A DNA stretch of 64,000 bases from a gamma proteobacterium HIMB30 (GTDB lineage: Bacteria; Pseudomonadota; Gammaproteobacteria; Pseudomonadales; Litorivicinaceae): positions 1 through 64,000 of the forward strand of contig AGIG01000007.1 of the NCBI GenBank assembly GCA_000227525.2, given 5' to 3'. The notes under the pieces are model-generated. The model had not been told where the DNA came from. It saw only the letters and a program-made list of their open reading frames with translations, and made no database searches. Below are positions 48,272 through 62,177 of this stretch, in pieces (positions within the stretch are counted from its first letter, which is position 1; every line of letters starts with the position of its first letter). A program made the translations under genes and the position numbers.

Positions 48272-49482
48272 CGGTAACTCAGCCCCATGGCCTGACGTAC
48301 CTCGTTGAGCGTTTGACGTGCGTCATCTTCAGCCTTCTCCGCACCCTCGATCAGTATTGAGCGAACCATATCCGGGTTCTCTTCGTACGGTGCTGCACGC
48401 GCAATAATCTGATCTTGTTCTGCAATCACCGCATCAATGACCGGTTGTTTGCACTCCAAACAACCGATACCAGCAGATGTACACCCTTGTCGCACCCAAT
48501 CCTTGGTTTTTTCATCTGAATACACCTCATGAAATTGCCAGACTGGGCATTTTTCAGGACTACCCGGATCCGATAAACGAACGCGTGCAGGATCAGTCGG
48601 CATCCGCTTCATCTTGGCTGAAACTGAATCAGGCTCCTCACGAAGTCCAATCGTATTGCCATAAGACTTCGACATCTTCTGACCATCAAGGCCTGGCATC
48701 TTAGCGGCTTCGGTTAACAATGCCTGCGGTTCGGGAAGAATCACCTTGCCGGTCCCTTCAAGATACCCAATCAAACGCTCGCGATCAGCCAACGTGATGT
48801 TCTGCTGATCTTTCACGAGTGCTTGAGCACGCTGCAAGGCCTCTTGATCACCACTCTCAAGGTATGCCTTACGCAGGGATCGATAGAGTTTTGCTCCTTT
48901 TTTCCCCATTTTATCGCAAGCGGACTCGGCTAATTCTTCAAAGTCTGGCTCACGACCGTAAATATGATTAAAGCGACGTGCGATTTCCCGGGTGATTTCA
49001 ACATGAGCCACCTGATCGGCGCCGACCGGAACGTGTCCCGCGCGATAGAGCAGAATATCGGCACTCTGTAACAGCGGATAGCCGAGGAATCCGTAAGTCG
49101 TCAGATCTTTATCGGTCAGCTTTTCTTGTTGATCTTTATAAGTTGGAACCCGTTCAAGCCAGCCAAGTGGAGTGATCATCGACAACAGCAAATGTAATTC
49201 GGCATGAGCAACAACTTGAGACTGGACAAATAAAGTCGCAGAACCTGGGTTCACACCTGCTGCTAACCAATCGATCACCATGTCAGTGGTGGCTTGATCG
49301 ATACCCCGCGTATCTTGATAGTGCGTTGTTAACGCATGCCAGTCAGCAACGAAAAAGAAACACTCATACTCGTGTTGTAACTGAACCCAATTTTTCAAAA
49401 CGCCATGATAATGGCCTAAATGTAACCGACCGGTGGGACGCATGCCTGACAGCACACGATGGGACGGATCGACTCCGCTCAA
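48268..49482 (-). CDS. trpS: Tryptophan-tRNA ligase with Cys4 motif
   Basis: 404-residue class I synthetase, longer than the E. coli enzyme (334). HIGH-like GRLHLGHYHG (19-28) and KMSKS (GQKMSKSYGN). An insert of about 70 residues precedes KMSKS. Cys312-x21-Cys334-x6-Cys341-x2-Cys344 resembles the C-x22-C-x6-C-x2-C [4Fe-4S] site described in Thermotoga TrpRS. The start is TTG at 49482, supported by AAGGAG seven bases upstream. Confidence 0.94.
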   Translation of the reverse strand: MSGVDPSHRVLSGMRPTGRLHLGHYHGVLKNWVQLQHEYECFFFVADWHALTTHYQDTRGIDQATTDMVIDWLAAGVNPGSATLFVQSQVVAHAELHLLLSMITPLGWLERVPTYKDQQEKLTDKDLTTYGFLGYPLLQSADILLYRAGHVPVGADQVAHVEITREIARRFNHIYGREPDFEELAESACDKMGKKGAKLYRSLRKAYLESGDQEALQRAQALVKDQQNITLADRERLIGYLEGTGKVILPEPQALLTEAAKMPGLDGQKMSKSYGNTIGLREEPDSVSAKMKRMPTDPARVRLSDPGSPEKCPVWQFHEVYSDEKTKDWVRQGCTSAGIGCLECKQPVIDAVIAEQDQIIARAAPYEENPDMVRSILIEGAEKAEDDARQTLNEVRQAMGLSYR

Positions 49483-49525
49483 ATGCCACTCCTTACCTAA
49501 TAATAAAAATCAGATGATACCAAGG

Positions 49526-50155
49526 TTATGCCTGTTCGGAAAAAGCCGACGCATCTCCTGCTCCCTGACGTGTAATCAAAGGAACGTCTTGAGTTAAATC
49601 GATCACTGTAGTTCCTTCAAAACCGCAAAAGCCTCCGTCAATCACCAACTCGAGCTGGTGACCCAAAACCTCGTTGATTTCGTATGGGTCAGTCATAGGC
49701 AGATCCTCCGCAGGGAGCATCAATGTTGACGTCATCAAAGGCTCTCCGACATTCTCTAATAAGTCCAAAGCAATCCTGTTGTCTGGAACACGAATGCCAA
49801 TTTGTTTACGCTTTGGACGTAATAGACGGCGAGGAACTTCTCGCGTCGCCTCTAAAATGAATGTGTATGCGCCTGGGGTGTGTGATTTCAGTAAGCGATA
49901 CTCTTGATTTTCAACACGCGCGTACACTGAAATTTCCGACAAATCGCGACACAATAGGGTGAAGTTATGTTTGTCATCGAGTCGCCGAATCTGCCGAATG
50001 ACATCGACACCGCGCTTATTTTCTAATGCGCAGCCAAGCGCATATCCTGAATCCGTTGGAAGCACCACGACACCGCCTTCACGGATCAGATCAGTCGCCT
50101 GCTGAATCAAACGGATTTGCGGATTATCGGGATGTATTGCGAAAAACTGTGCCAC
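49526..50155 (-). CDS. yciO: Sua5/YciO/YrdC-family protein (YciO type)
   Basis: 209 residues. The GTG start at 50155 gives MAQFFAIHPDNPQIR, matching YciO (206 residues in E. coli); the open frame upstream is not conserved. VVLPTDSGYALGC and the KRKQIGIRVPDN segment are of the YrdC fold. True TsaC/YrdC makes threonylcarbamoyl-AMP for tRNA t6A; YciO is a separate branch with a less certain role. Confidence 0.9.
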   Translation of the reverse strand: MAQFFAIHPDNPQIRLIQQATDLIREGGVVVLPTDSGYALGCALENKRGVDVIRQIRRLDDKHNFTLLCRDLSEISVYARVENQEYRLLKSHTPGAYTFILEATREVPRRLLRPKRKQIGIRVPDNRIALDLLENVGEPLMTSTLMLPAEDLPMTDPYEINEVLGHQLELVIDGGFCGFEGTTVIDLTQDVPLITRQGAGDASAFSEQA

Positions 50156-50215
50156 TGATGGCCTAACCCTTTGCTGTAAAAACGGTATGATGCCAGAAAT
50201 TAACGGAAGCACTCG

Positions 50216-50779
50216 ATGAAACTACTACTCGATTTTCTACCAATTCTGATTTTTTTCGGGGTCTATAAGCTGACAGGGGATCTCATTACGGCAACTGCGG
50301 TGCTCATTCCTGTCACCATCATTCAAGTGGGTGTGGTGTACTGGTTGACCAAAAAGGTCGAAAAAATGGCATTAGTCACCCTTGCGTTGGTGATTGTGCT
50401 TGGCGGCCTGACTGTCTTCCTCAACGATGGCTGGTTCATCATGTGGAAACCAACAGTGGTGAATTGGCTGTTTGCTGCGGCATTCTTTGGCAGCCACTTC
50501 ATTGGACAAAAACCGATTATCGAACGCTTACTCGGCCATGCAATTTCACTCGAACCTCAACAGTGGGTAACGCTCTCGTTTGCTTGGATTGCGTTTTTTA
50601 TTTTTTCAGGTGTGCTCAATCTCATCGTTGCCTATCAGTTTTCAGAAGACGTCTGGGTCAATTTCAAACTCTTCGGACTCTTGGGTCTGACTTTCATCTT
50701 CTTGATCATCCAAGGTGTTTGGATCAGTAAACATGGCTCGGAAGTGGCAGCTCAACCTGAGGATGACCAGAATGCGTAG
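50216..50779 (+). CDS. yciB: Inner membrane-spanning protein YciB (septation protein A family)
   Basis: 187 residues, five or six TM helices. N terminus MKLLLDFLPILIFFGVYK and the FLNDGWFIMWKPTVVNWLFA segment are typical. E. coli YciB is linked to cell-envelope synthesis and division (intracellular septation in Shigella). It is divergent from yciO with a 60-bp gap and followed by an overlapping SH3 protein gene. Confidence 0.94.
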   Translation: MKLLLDFLPILIFFGVYKLTGDLITATAVLIPVTIIQVGVVYWLTKKVEKMALVTLALVIVLGGLTVFLNDGWFIMWKPTVVNWLFAAAFFGSHFIGQKPIIERLLGHAISLEPQQWVTLSFAWIAFFIFSGVLNLIVAYQFSEDVWVNFKLFGLLGLTFIFLIIQGVWISKHGSEVAAQPEDDQNA

Positions 50780-51434
50780 ACCACTGCAATGGCTCTTTGC
50801 TCTCTTCATCGGAATCCCAGCAATCGCTGTCGCGGAAACCGCATATATCACCGAAAAACTCGAGATTCCCGTCCGCTCGGGTGAATCCCGTGAATATCGG
50901 ATTATCCGATATCTGCAAGCCGGTGCGCAGGTGGAGATTCTCGAAACCTACGAGTCAGGTTATGCAAAGATCAAAGATGAACGTGGACGCGAAGGGTTCG
51001 TCCTCGGCCGCTATCTTGTGGATCGAGCTCCATCATTCGTCATTGCTGGCAGACTTGAAGCTGAAGTCGCAAAACAGAAGGAGACGATTACGCGGCTACG
51101 GCAAGATATTAAAGCGCTCACTTCACAGAATGAGTCTGCCGGTGAATCAGTCAAAGCTGTCAAAGACCAGCTCGCAAAAAAAGAAGCTGAACTGAACGAA
51201 TTTTTGGCGACAGCTGGCGATTCAATCACGATGAGAAATCGTCTTGTTGCTCTGGAAACGGAACGTCAGGTATTACTCGCTGATAACGAGACACTACGCG
51301 CTGAAAAACTGGCAGCCGGTGATGATTCTTCGAAAACCTGGTTTGCGTTGGGCGCTCTGACACTCGTGGCCGGCTGGCTTGTTGGCCTGTTGATGCCTCG
51401 TGTCAGACGTGCGCGCGTTGACACCAATTTGTGA
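50772..51434 (+). CDS. TIGR04211-type SH3 domain protein
   Basis: 220 residues: signal peptide (about 1-24, ending AVA-ET), bacterial SH3 domain (about 27-90; VRSGESREYRIIRYLQAGAQVEIL), coiled coil (about 95-185), and one C-terminal TM helix (WFALGALTLVAGWLVGLLM) with a basic tail. It resembles E. coli YgiM. The start at 50772 is preferred (GAGG about ten bases upstream); 50763 is possible. It overlaps yciB by 8 nt. Confidence 0.88.
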   Translation: MRRPLQWLFALFIGIPAIAVAETAYITEKLEIPVRSGESREYRIIRYLQAGAQVEILETYESGYAKIKDERGREGFVLGRYLVDRAPSFVIAGRLEAEVAKQKETITRLRQDIKALTSQNESAGESVKAVKDQLAKKEAELNEFLATAGDSITMRNRLVALETERQVLLADNETLRAEKLAAGDDSSKTWFALGALTLVAGWLVGLLMPRVRRARVDTNL

Positions 51435-53372
51435 GGCGCTACGCGACGCTTTCACCGGCAGGGATCGATGCGAATACTCCGCATCGATCATCCGCATTCA
51501 ATGACTATTACTTCTCAATCACTGATCCTATCGGTGAGCGCCAAACCGTTTTTATCGAGGGCAATGATCTTCAAAAACGCTTTCGATCACTGAAGCCCAA
51601 CCAAACAATCCGAATCGGTGAAACAGGGTTCGGCACAGGCCTCACGTTCTTGGTCGCATGTGATCAGTTTTTAAAACATGCGCCAGATCATGCGAGGTTG
51701 CAGTGGGTTTCGACTGAACGCTTCCCCATGGTGAAATCCCAGATCACCAAAGCGCTCAGTGCTCTTCCTCTCAACTCGGATTTGAAGACTCTTGCGGACA
51801 CACTGTGCGACGACTGGCCTCAACTCATTCCGACCTGCCATCGACGGCTGTTTTGCGCGGGACGGATCACACTGGATCTCTACTTTGGTGATTCGACTGA
51901 CGTCTTTTCTGATGTATCCGGTGTCATCGATGCCTGGTGTCTCGACGGATTTTCGCCAGATCGAAACCCCGACTCGTGGACCCCAAAGCTCTTCCAAGCA
52001 ATCGCCGACCACTCCCATCGACAGACAACACTCAGCACCTTCACTGCCGCGCGAGTCGTCCGTGACGGCTTAAGTGCAGTCGGTTTTTCAGTTAGCAAAG
52101 TTCCGGGGTTTGGTGGCAAACGAGAACGACTCGTGGCCCGCTTCAACGGATCACAAAAGCCAATGATTTGGGCCCCAAAACAACATCTTGGTGAGCCGCA
52201 TCACATGGCGATCGTCGGTGGCGGTCTTGCAGGTGCATGGACTGCGCATGCACTGGCTAAACGAGGCTTTCCGGTCACTGTATTCGAGCAGTTTTCTCCA
52301 GCGTCGGGCGCATCCGGAAATACACAAGGAATTACTTACGCAAAGTTAAGCATCGAAGCCACGCCAAATAGCCTGATTCAGATGCAAGCACTTGCACACT
52401 TGGATCATTGGTTTCAACTGTTGCCAAACGACGTTTGGCAACACACAGGCGTCCTTCTCCTCGCACAAAACCAACAACAACTCGCACATCAAGAGAAACT
52501 TCTGAAGTCTCTCCCAGATTGTCATCCGCTCATGCTACCGGTATCGAAAGCCGACGCTTCAAACCTGTGTGGGCAGGCGCTGAATTTTGGTGGATTACAC
52601 ATTCCATCAGGTGGCTGGTTAAACCCAAAACGCTGTGTGGAAACATTACTCAAACATCCGTTGATTCAGGTACAGACTTACCACCGGATTACATCTGTTG
52701 AATCGACCGTCGATGGAGCGAAACTTCAGATCGCAATCTCGGATGAGCAAACAATCGACTATCCATGCGATCTATTGATTTGGGCAAATGCACGGGAGGC
52801 GGACCGATTTACTCAATTACCGTTACCCTTCAAAGCAGTCCGCGGCCAGATCACAGCAATCAAAATGAAAACTGCGCTCAAAATGCCTATCTGTGGAGAC
52901 GCCTATCTCGCTCCAGCCTGGGATGGTGTGATGACCTGCGGTGCGACATATACACCCAATTCTGATGATCTAACCGCACGCGTCGAGGATGATCGATCAA
53001 ACCTCAACGCCATCAATCAATTGATCGATCATGTCAGGTGGTCTAATGACGATATCCTCGGCCACCGGGTCAGCATCAGAACAGCGACTCCCGATTACGC
53101 GCCGGTCATCGGTCAGTTGGCTGACACAGCATTGTGGAACAATGAACTCCAAGGTCTTAGACACGATGCGAGCTATCGCCCCAACAATGATCTGTCGTTC
53201 GTCACCGGCCAGTACATCCTCGCGGGTCTCGGATCAAGAGGAACGTTAACCGCACCAATCGCGGCTGAAATCCTCGTCAGCCAACTGTTAGGAGAGGTCC
53301 TTCCCGTGTCTGAGTCGGTCCGACATGCGCTTGCACCAGACCGATTCTTAAGGCGTGACCTCATTCGTAATC

Positions 53373-53380
<8 letters not shown>
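51431..53380 (+). CDS. mnmC: tRNA 5-methylaminomethyl-2-thiouridine biosynthesis bifunctional protein
   Basis: 649 residues. The N-terminal SAM methyltransferase (about 1-240; IGETGFGTGLTFL, DAWCLDGFSPDRNPDSW) and C-terminal FAD oxidase (about 255-649; VGGGLAGAWTAHALAKRG) complete mnm5s2U34. The FAD domain converts cmnm5U to nm5U and the methyltransferase finishes it. TusA at 10264 supplies sulfur in the same modification. GTG start overlaps the SH3 gene stop by 4 nt. The 3' end overlaps the convergent lipoprotein gene by 8 bp. Confidence 0.95.
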
Positions 53381-57162
<3,782 letters not shown>

Positions 57163-57169
57163 GCGTCCC

Positions 57170-60100
57170 CTATTCGGTGGTGGCCAATTCAACTGCGCGT
57201 TCGATATCGACGGAAACGAGGCGCGAAACACCTGGCTCCGACATCGTCACACCCATTAACTGTTCAGCTCGCTCCATCGCAATTTTATTATGGGTGATGT
57301 AGATAAACTGGACTGATTTCGACATTTTAGCAACTGCGTCTGCATAACGCCCGACGTTCGCATCATCCAGTGGTGCGTCCACCTCATCAAGTAAGCAAAA
57401 TGGTGCCGGATTCAGTTGGAAGATTGCAAAAACCAGTGACAGTGCGGTGAGTGCTTTTTCTCCACCACTCAGCAAATAAATACTCGAATTTCGCTTGCCG
57501 GGTGGGCGCGCCATGATTGTCACCCCAGTTGATAACAGATCCTCATCCGTCAGCATCAACCATGCTTCACCACCCCCGAACAATTGTGGAAAGATTTGCC
57601 CAAATGATTGGTTAATTGCATCGAAGGTATTTCGGAATAGGGATCGAGTCTCACGATCAATTGTTCGAATCGCATCTTCGAGTGTTTCCAACGCCTCGGT
57701 TAGCTCAGCATGCTGATGATCAAGTTCAGCCTTTCGCTCAAGTTCTTTTTGATATTCATCGAGCGCAACCAGATTGATCGGTCCAAGGCGTTCAATCCGA
57801 GTCTGAATGCGAGTGAGTCCCGTCTCGGCTGCTTCTCGATGACCAAAACGTAATTCATACTCGACCAGATGTGCCTCTGTCGCGTCTCGCGTCCGCAGTT
57901 CACCTTGTAAACGACTGATCTCAATCTCAATCGCCTGAGCCTTCAAACGCACGTCGCTCAGTGCTTGTGAGAGCGACTCTCGCTCTTGATCCATGATGAC
58001 ACGCTCAGATTCAAGCGATCGAATCAAATCGTCCTTTTCCCCAAGGACCTGACGGGCGGTCGTCAACTCCGCTTCAAGTCGCTGACTTTCACGCACCGCT
58101 TGTTTGAGATCATCGTCAGTCACCGCCGGCTGATTTGCCAGCAGTTGGCTACTTGATGCGGTCGTCTCAAGATCACTCTCCAGACTCGAGAGCTGACTCT
58201 GCAACCGTTCAATTTGCGTCTCTGATCGGGACTTAATCCCAGTAAAGCGCTCGACTTCAACCCGCAAATCCGCGCGTAAATTAACCAGTTTATGACGCTC
58301 TTCACGTAAGCGCGCCAACGATCCTTTATCGCCATCAAGCGACTGATACAGTGGTGTCAATTGCTCCTGTAATGCACGTTGTGACGCTGATGCCTCGGAT
58401 AGCTGTTGGGTCAGTGTCTGCGACTGTTCACTGATTTTGTTCTGCGCTTCGGTTAATGTCTCCTTCTCGCGATTTAAACGCTGACGACTGGCCTCAATTT
58501 CCTGACTCTTCGCTTCAACACCGGCCAAGCGATTCGACAATTGAACAAACTCTTTATCCAACTCTTGAACTTCTATTGATTTCTCGTCGCATTTGGTTGC
58601 TGCATGACGCTGGGCATCACTAAGTTGCTCAAGCTCAGACTGAATCAAGCTGACTGTATCCAGTGATTTCTGCACGCTGCTCTCAAGTTCAGGAATCCGT
58701 GCTTTCAGATCAAGGATCCCGGTCGACTCAGCCGCCACTCGCTCAATCCAACCCGGACCAAAACGTAGGCCTTCATCAGTGTAACCTTCGCCATTGATTG
58801 CATCGGGTTTTTCAGATTTAGTGAGCTGAGTAGGAAGTGTCTTGACATAGTCTGTTGATACGACGCGAACCCCTGCTGGCAAGCTATCCAGGTCAAGTGT
58901 ATCGAGCCTGTCTGCAACGAAGGCGCTTAGAATCTCAGGATAGGCAGCTTCAAACGCAGCACGTTCGTCTTCTGGCAACTCGATGTGCGATAACACGCGG
59001 CCGATAATTTGAGGATGATTCTCGACCCAGACGCCCGTCTCTTGGTCATCGATCCGAGATTCTGCTGCGAGAATCCGAAGCGCTTTCTTCAGTTCAGCTT
59101 CAGCACTTTGTAAGACACCAGTTGCTTCTCGAAGCCGCTGTTCATGTTGCACAACCCGTGCGTGACTCGTCTCCTGCTCCGCCTGTAACCGTGAAAGTGC
59201 AGCTTGTTCGGCCTCTCGACGATCCGTTAACAGTGCGAGTTCGTTTTGTAATTCGATGATCAATTGTGGATCTGTGTCTGACAATTGAAGGATTGCATGT
59301 TCGATATCGACCAGACGCTCTGAATCCAGTCGTTGTTGACGCTCAAGGCCCGATCGTTCGGTCTCGATCCGTGTGATGTTTGATTTCACATGCCCGAGTT
59401 CATTGGCCAGTTGACTTCGCTCTGATTCTTGAGCAACCAATTTGTCCTCAAAACTCGTAATCGATGCATCAAGTGTCCCAAGATCAGTCTCAACCTTTTG
59501 AAGCTGTGGCTCGATCTGGGATTTCTTTTGATCAGCAATCACGCCCTCTTCTCGATCTCGAACAATCAGACTTTTCAGATCAGCGATTTCTGTTGCGATG
59601 CGCTCTTGATTGGCTGACAGTTGGCGAACTTGTTGTTCGTAGGCTTGCTTGTTTGCCTCAAGTCGAGACAGTGTTGCAGCGTGTGTGTAGTACGCCGTAT
59701 TCGCTGTGTCTAACACTTGATTCGCATCTTCCCGCGCGACCTGCGCATCAATTCGTGCGCGTTCATTGGTGGATAAGGAAGACGCGAGTTGATCCAGCTG
59801 CTTCTGGCATGCCGTTGTTGCGTCAGTTTCTGCTTGCTGTTTTTCTTTTTGTTCTTGGAGTTGATACCAAAAGATGAGTGATTCGATATCTCGTAACTCA
59901 GCTTTCAAAATTTTATAGCGTTCCGCAGCATCTGCCTGACGTTTCAATCGGTCGAGCTGGCGCCCGAGTTCATCAGAAAGATCATTCAGCCGATCAAGAT
60001 TTTCACGTGTTCTAGCAATCCGATTTTCGGTCTCCCGTCGCCGCTCTTTGTATTTTGAAACGCCTGCGGCTTCTTCGACATAGGTCCGCAGTTCTTCAGG

Positions 60101-60568
60101 CTTGGCCTCAATGATTCGAGCGATCATGCCTTGTTCAATAATCGCGTATGAACGTGGACCAAGACCGGTACCTAAGAACAGATCAGTCACATCACGACGA
60201 CGACAACTGGTCCCGTTTAAAAAGTATTTGGATTGGCCCTCTCGAGTCACTTCTCGCTTCACAGCAATTTCCGCAAACTGGGCATATTCGCCAGGTGCTC
60301 GGCCTTCAGCATTATCGAATAGCAACTCAATGGAGGAACGAGAAACTGGTTTACGACTGACCGACCCATTGAAAATCACATCGGTCATTGACTCGCCACG
60401 CAAATGCTTTGCGCTTGATTCACCCATGACCCAGCGGACAGCGTCAATCACATTTGATTTACCACAGCCGTTCGGACCCACAATCGCAGTCATGTTTGAT
60501 TGAAAAGGAACTGTCGTTGGATCTACAAACGATTTAAACCCAGCGAGTTTGATACTTTTTAAGCGCAA
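57170..60568 (-). CDS. smc: Chromosome partition protein SMC
   Basis: 1132 residues. Walker A GPNGCGKSNV (about 31-40), two long coiled coils (about 165-495 and 660-930), a hinge (about 505-650), then the ABC signature LLSGGEKALTALSL and Walker B FCLLDEVDAPLDD. This is an Smc type that works with ScpAB, not MukB. The start is TTG at 60568, giving MRLKSIKLAGFKSFVDPT; no ATG is available at the conserved position. Confidence 0.96.
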   Translation of the reverse strand: MRLKSIKLAGFKSFVDPTTVPFQSNMTAIVGPNGCGKSNVIDAVRWVMGESSAKHLRGESMTDVIFNGSVSRKPVSRSSIELLFDNAEGRAPGEYAQFAEIAVKREVTREGQSKYFLNGTSCRRRDVTDLFLGTGLGPRSYAIIEQGMIARIIEAKPEELRTYVEEAAGVSKYKERRRETENRIARTRENLDRLNDLSDELGRQLDRLKRQADAAERYKILKAELRDIESLIFWYQLQEQKEKQQAETDATTACQKQLDQLASSLSTNERARIDAQVAREDANQVLDTANTAYYTHAATLSRLEANKQAYEQQVRQLSANQERIATEIADLKSLIVRDREEGVIADQKKSQIEPQLQKVETDLGTLDASITSFEDKLVAQESERSQLANELGHVKSNITRIETERSGLERQQRLDSERLVDIEHAILQLSDTDPQLIIELQNELALLTDRREAEQAALSRLQAEQETSHARVVQHEQRLREATGVLQSAEAELKKALRILAAESRIDDQETGVWVENHPQIIGRVLSHIELPEDERAAFEAAYPEILSAFVADRLDTLDLDSLPAGVRVVSTDYVKTLPTQLTKSEKPDAINGEGYTDEGLRFGPGWIERVAAESTGILDLKARIPELESSVQKSLDTVSLIQSELEQLSDAQRHAATKCDEKSIEVQELDKEFVQLSNRLAGVEAKSQEIEASRQRLNREKETLTEAQNKISEQSQTLTQQLSEASASQRALQEQLTPLYQSLDGDKGSLARLREERHKLVNLRADLRVEVERFTGIKSRSETQIERLQSQLSSLESDLETTASSSQLLANQPAVTDDDLKQAVRESQRLEAELTTARQVLGEKDDLIRSLESERVIMDQERESLSQALSDVRLKAQAIEIEISRLQGELRTRDATEAHLVEYELRFGHREAAETGLTRIQTRIERLGPINLVALDEYQKELERKAELDHQHAELTEALETLEDAIRTIDRETRSLFRNTFDAINQSFGQIFPQLFGGGEAWLMLTDEDLLSTGVTIMARPPGKRNSSIYLLSGGEKALTALSLVFAIFQLNPAPFCLLDEVDAPLDDANVGRYADAVAKMSKSVQFIYITHNKIAMERAEQLMGVTMSEPGVSRLVSVDIERAVELATTE

Positions 60569-60601
60569 TGATTTGAACTTCCCTTTGGTCTACAAAGGAA
60601 G

Positions 60602-61264
60602 CTATCCAGTGCGCTCCAGAGTTTCAAGATATTTACGTTCAAGAGATCGACAAAGTTCAGCAACCTGATGTACTGATTCATCAATCTGACCCGCTTCAAT
60701 CGCTCGTAGCAGCTTGGTTTTCATGAGCTGATCGAGCGATTCAACACCAGATAAATTCAGTCGAACAAGTTTTGAAAAAACACGATCAAATGTCGGAATC
60801 AGATCATCGATTAGTTCGCGATACACCGTATTTGGATGCAATCGACACATCGCCTCTAGAATGCACACCGGATTGATACAACCAAATTTACTCTCGGACG
60901 CCCGACCAGCTTCGTCAATCGATTCTGCATGCCGAGGCGACCAGTGAGGAACTAAATCAGAGACCACCGGGGTGAGAATGACGGCGAGCGCTGAGGTCAG
61001 ATCCTGGACGCGACTCGGACTGAGGCTGGTGACAATCGCCCCTCGCCTCGGAATCACATCGATCAATCGGCGCCGTTCAAGAACACGAAAAGACTCTCTT
61101 ACAGAGCCACGAGACACATCCAATTGATCGACGACTCGCGTCTCTTGAATGCGATCGCCAGAGCGCAAAATACCCGCGACCATTTGATGCTCAATATGTA
61201 AAGCAATATGTTCGACCAAACCAGGACCTGGTTTGAACGGCACATAACTCAATCCGTCTGCCAT
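60602..61264 (-). CDS. GntR-family transcriptional regulator (FadR/FCD-like)
   Basis: 220 residues. N-terminal winged helix (about 15-80; RSGDRIQETRVVDQLDVSRGSVRESFRVLERRRLIDV), then an all-helical ligand domain of FCD size. The histidines expected for the FCD metal site are only partly visible, so the ligand class is uncertain. A 14-bp palindrome 16 bp upstream of the start may be its own operator. It lies between smc and the ccm genes. Confidence 0.88.
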   Translation of the reverse strand: MADGLSYVPFKPGPGLVEHIALHIEHQMVAGILRSGDRIQETRVVDQLDVSRGSVRESFRVLERRRLIDVIPRRGAIVTSLSPSRVQDLTSALAVILTPVVSDLVPHWSPRHAESIDEAGRASESKFGCINPVCILEAMCRLHPNTVYRELIDDLIPTFDRVFSKLVRLNLSGVESLDQLMKTKLLRAIEAGQIDESVHQVAELCRSLERKYLETLERTG

Positions 61265-61279
61265 GACTACTTACCTGCG

Positions 61280-61293
61280 ACTGATCCATCAGT
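61280..61293. promoter_or_regulatory. Palindrome upstream of the GntR gene, candidate operator
   Basis: ACTGAT-CC-ATCAGT is a perfect 6+6 inverted repeat in the 79-bp gap between ccmI and the GntR gene. It resembles the outline of GntR/FadR operators (ACTGGTC-type half-sites). Confidence 0.4.
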
Positions 61294-61343
61294 ACACGGC
61301 TAGTATGAACCGCTTTGAACAAAACGCAATACGACTATCGTGA

Positions 61344-62177
61344 TCAAGGTTTTAACTGAAGTTCAACCTGATTTTCTGCCGCCAGAGTCAATATGACTGG
61401 ATTTCCTGTCCAATCACCCTGAGTCCCAGTCGCATCACCGACGGTCAGCCGCCCCGAGACTTCAACCGTAAGCCCTGGATGGATTTGACCACCCATCAAC
61501 GCGTCTTGATTCGATAATTGCACCGTCACTGGTAGTTCACTGACGGGCAGACGTCTTGCGACTAGCGGTCTTGGCGATCCGTTGACTTCACGCGCAAACA
61601 AAAAAACAGTGGCATCCTTGAGGCTTTCAGGAACTGCCTGCCCTAGGGAAACGGAGAGCTCGATCACCGCATCGCCGAGCTTTAATTTCTCGGCTTGCTC
61701 TTGATTCGCGCGCTCGGAGGCTCTTTTAATCCCGATTTGTATCGCATTTGCTTGCTCTGATCCAGGCGGCAATTGCGCTAGCATCCGAGTCCAGAATTCA
61801 ACCGCCTGCGCATAATCCGCCGATTCAAATGCAATGATTCCGAGCGAACCCAGTGCTGTCACTTGACTCGGATCTAACTCAAGCGCCAATTGAAATAAAT
61901 TCACGATATCTTGATCGGCAACGCGGTTTCTCGCAAGGAACTCATCCTGAGCGGCCTGCGCGATCACATACGCACGCTCCTTTTCAGGTAATGCATTCAG
62001 TGCCTCGGTCGACAACGACATCTCATAGGCACCCAACCGCGAATACAGATAAGTGGATCCGCCGAGTGCAACAGCAGTGATGAGTGATGCAATTAAAATC
62101 CCTTGCCGACCGAACCCACGCAGTGTCCAAAGAAGTCCCAATAACACGGTGGCTGCAAGTAAACCCATCCAGATCAT
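61344..62177 (-). CDS. ccmI: Cytochrome c biogenesis protein CcmI (CycH)
   Basis: 277 residues. Two N-terminal TM helices (about 2-19 and 25-45), a cytoplasmic linker missing the usual leucine-zipper length, TPR-like helices (about 85-165) and a C-terminal beta domain in the periplasm. CcmI presents apocytochrome c to the CcmF/H ligase. The ATG overlaps the ccmH stop by 4 nt. Confidence 0.9.
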   Translation of the reverse strand: MIWMGLLAATVLLGLLWTLRGFGRQGILIASLITAVALGGSTYLYSRLGAYEMSLSTEALNALPEKERAYVIAQAAQDEFLARNRVADQDIVNLFQLALELDPSQVTALGSLGIIAFESADYAQAVEFWTRMLAQLPPGSEQANAIQIGIKRASERANQEQAEKLKLGDAVIELSVSLGQAVPESLKDATVFLFAREVNGSPRPLVARRLPVSELPVTVQLSNQDALMGGQIHPGLTVEVSGRLTVGDATGTQGDWTGNPVILTLAAENQVELQLKP

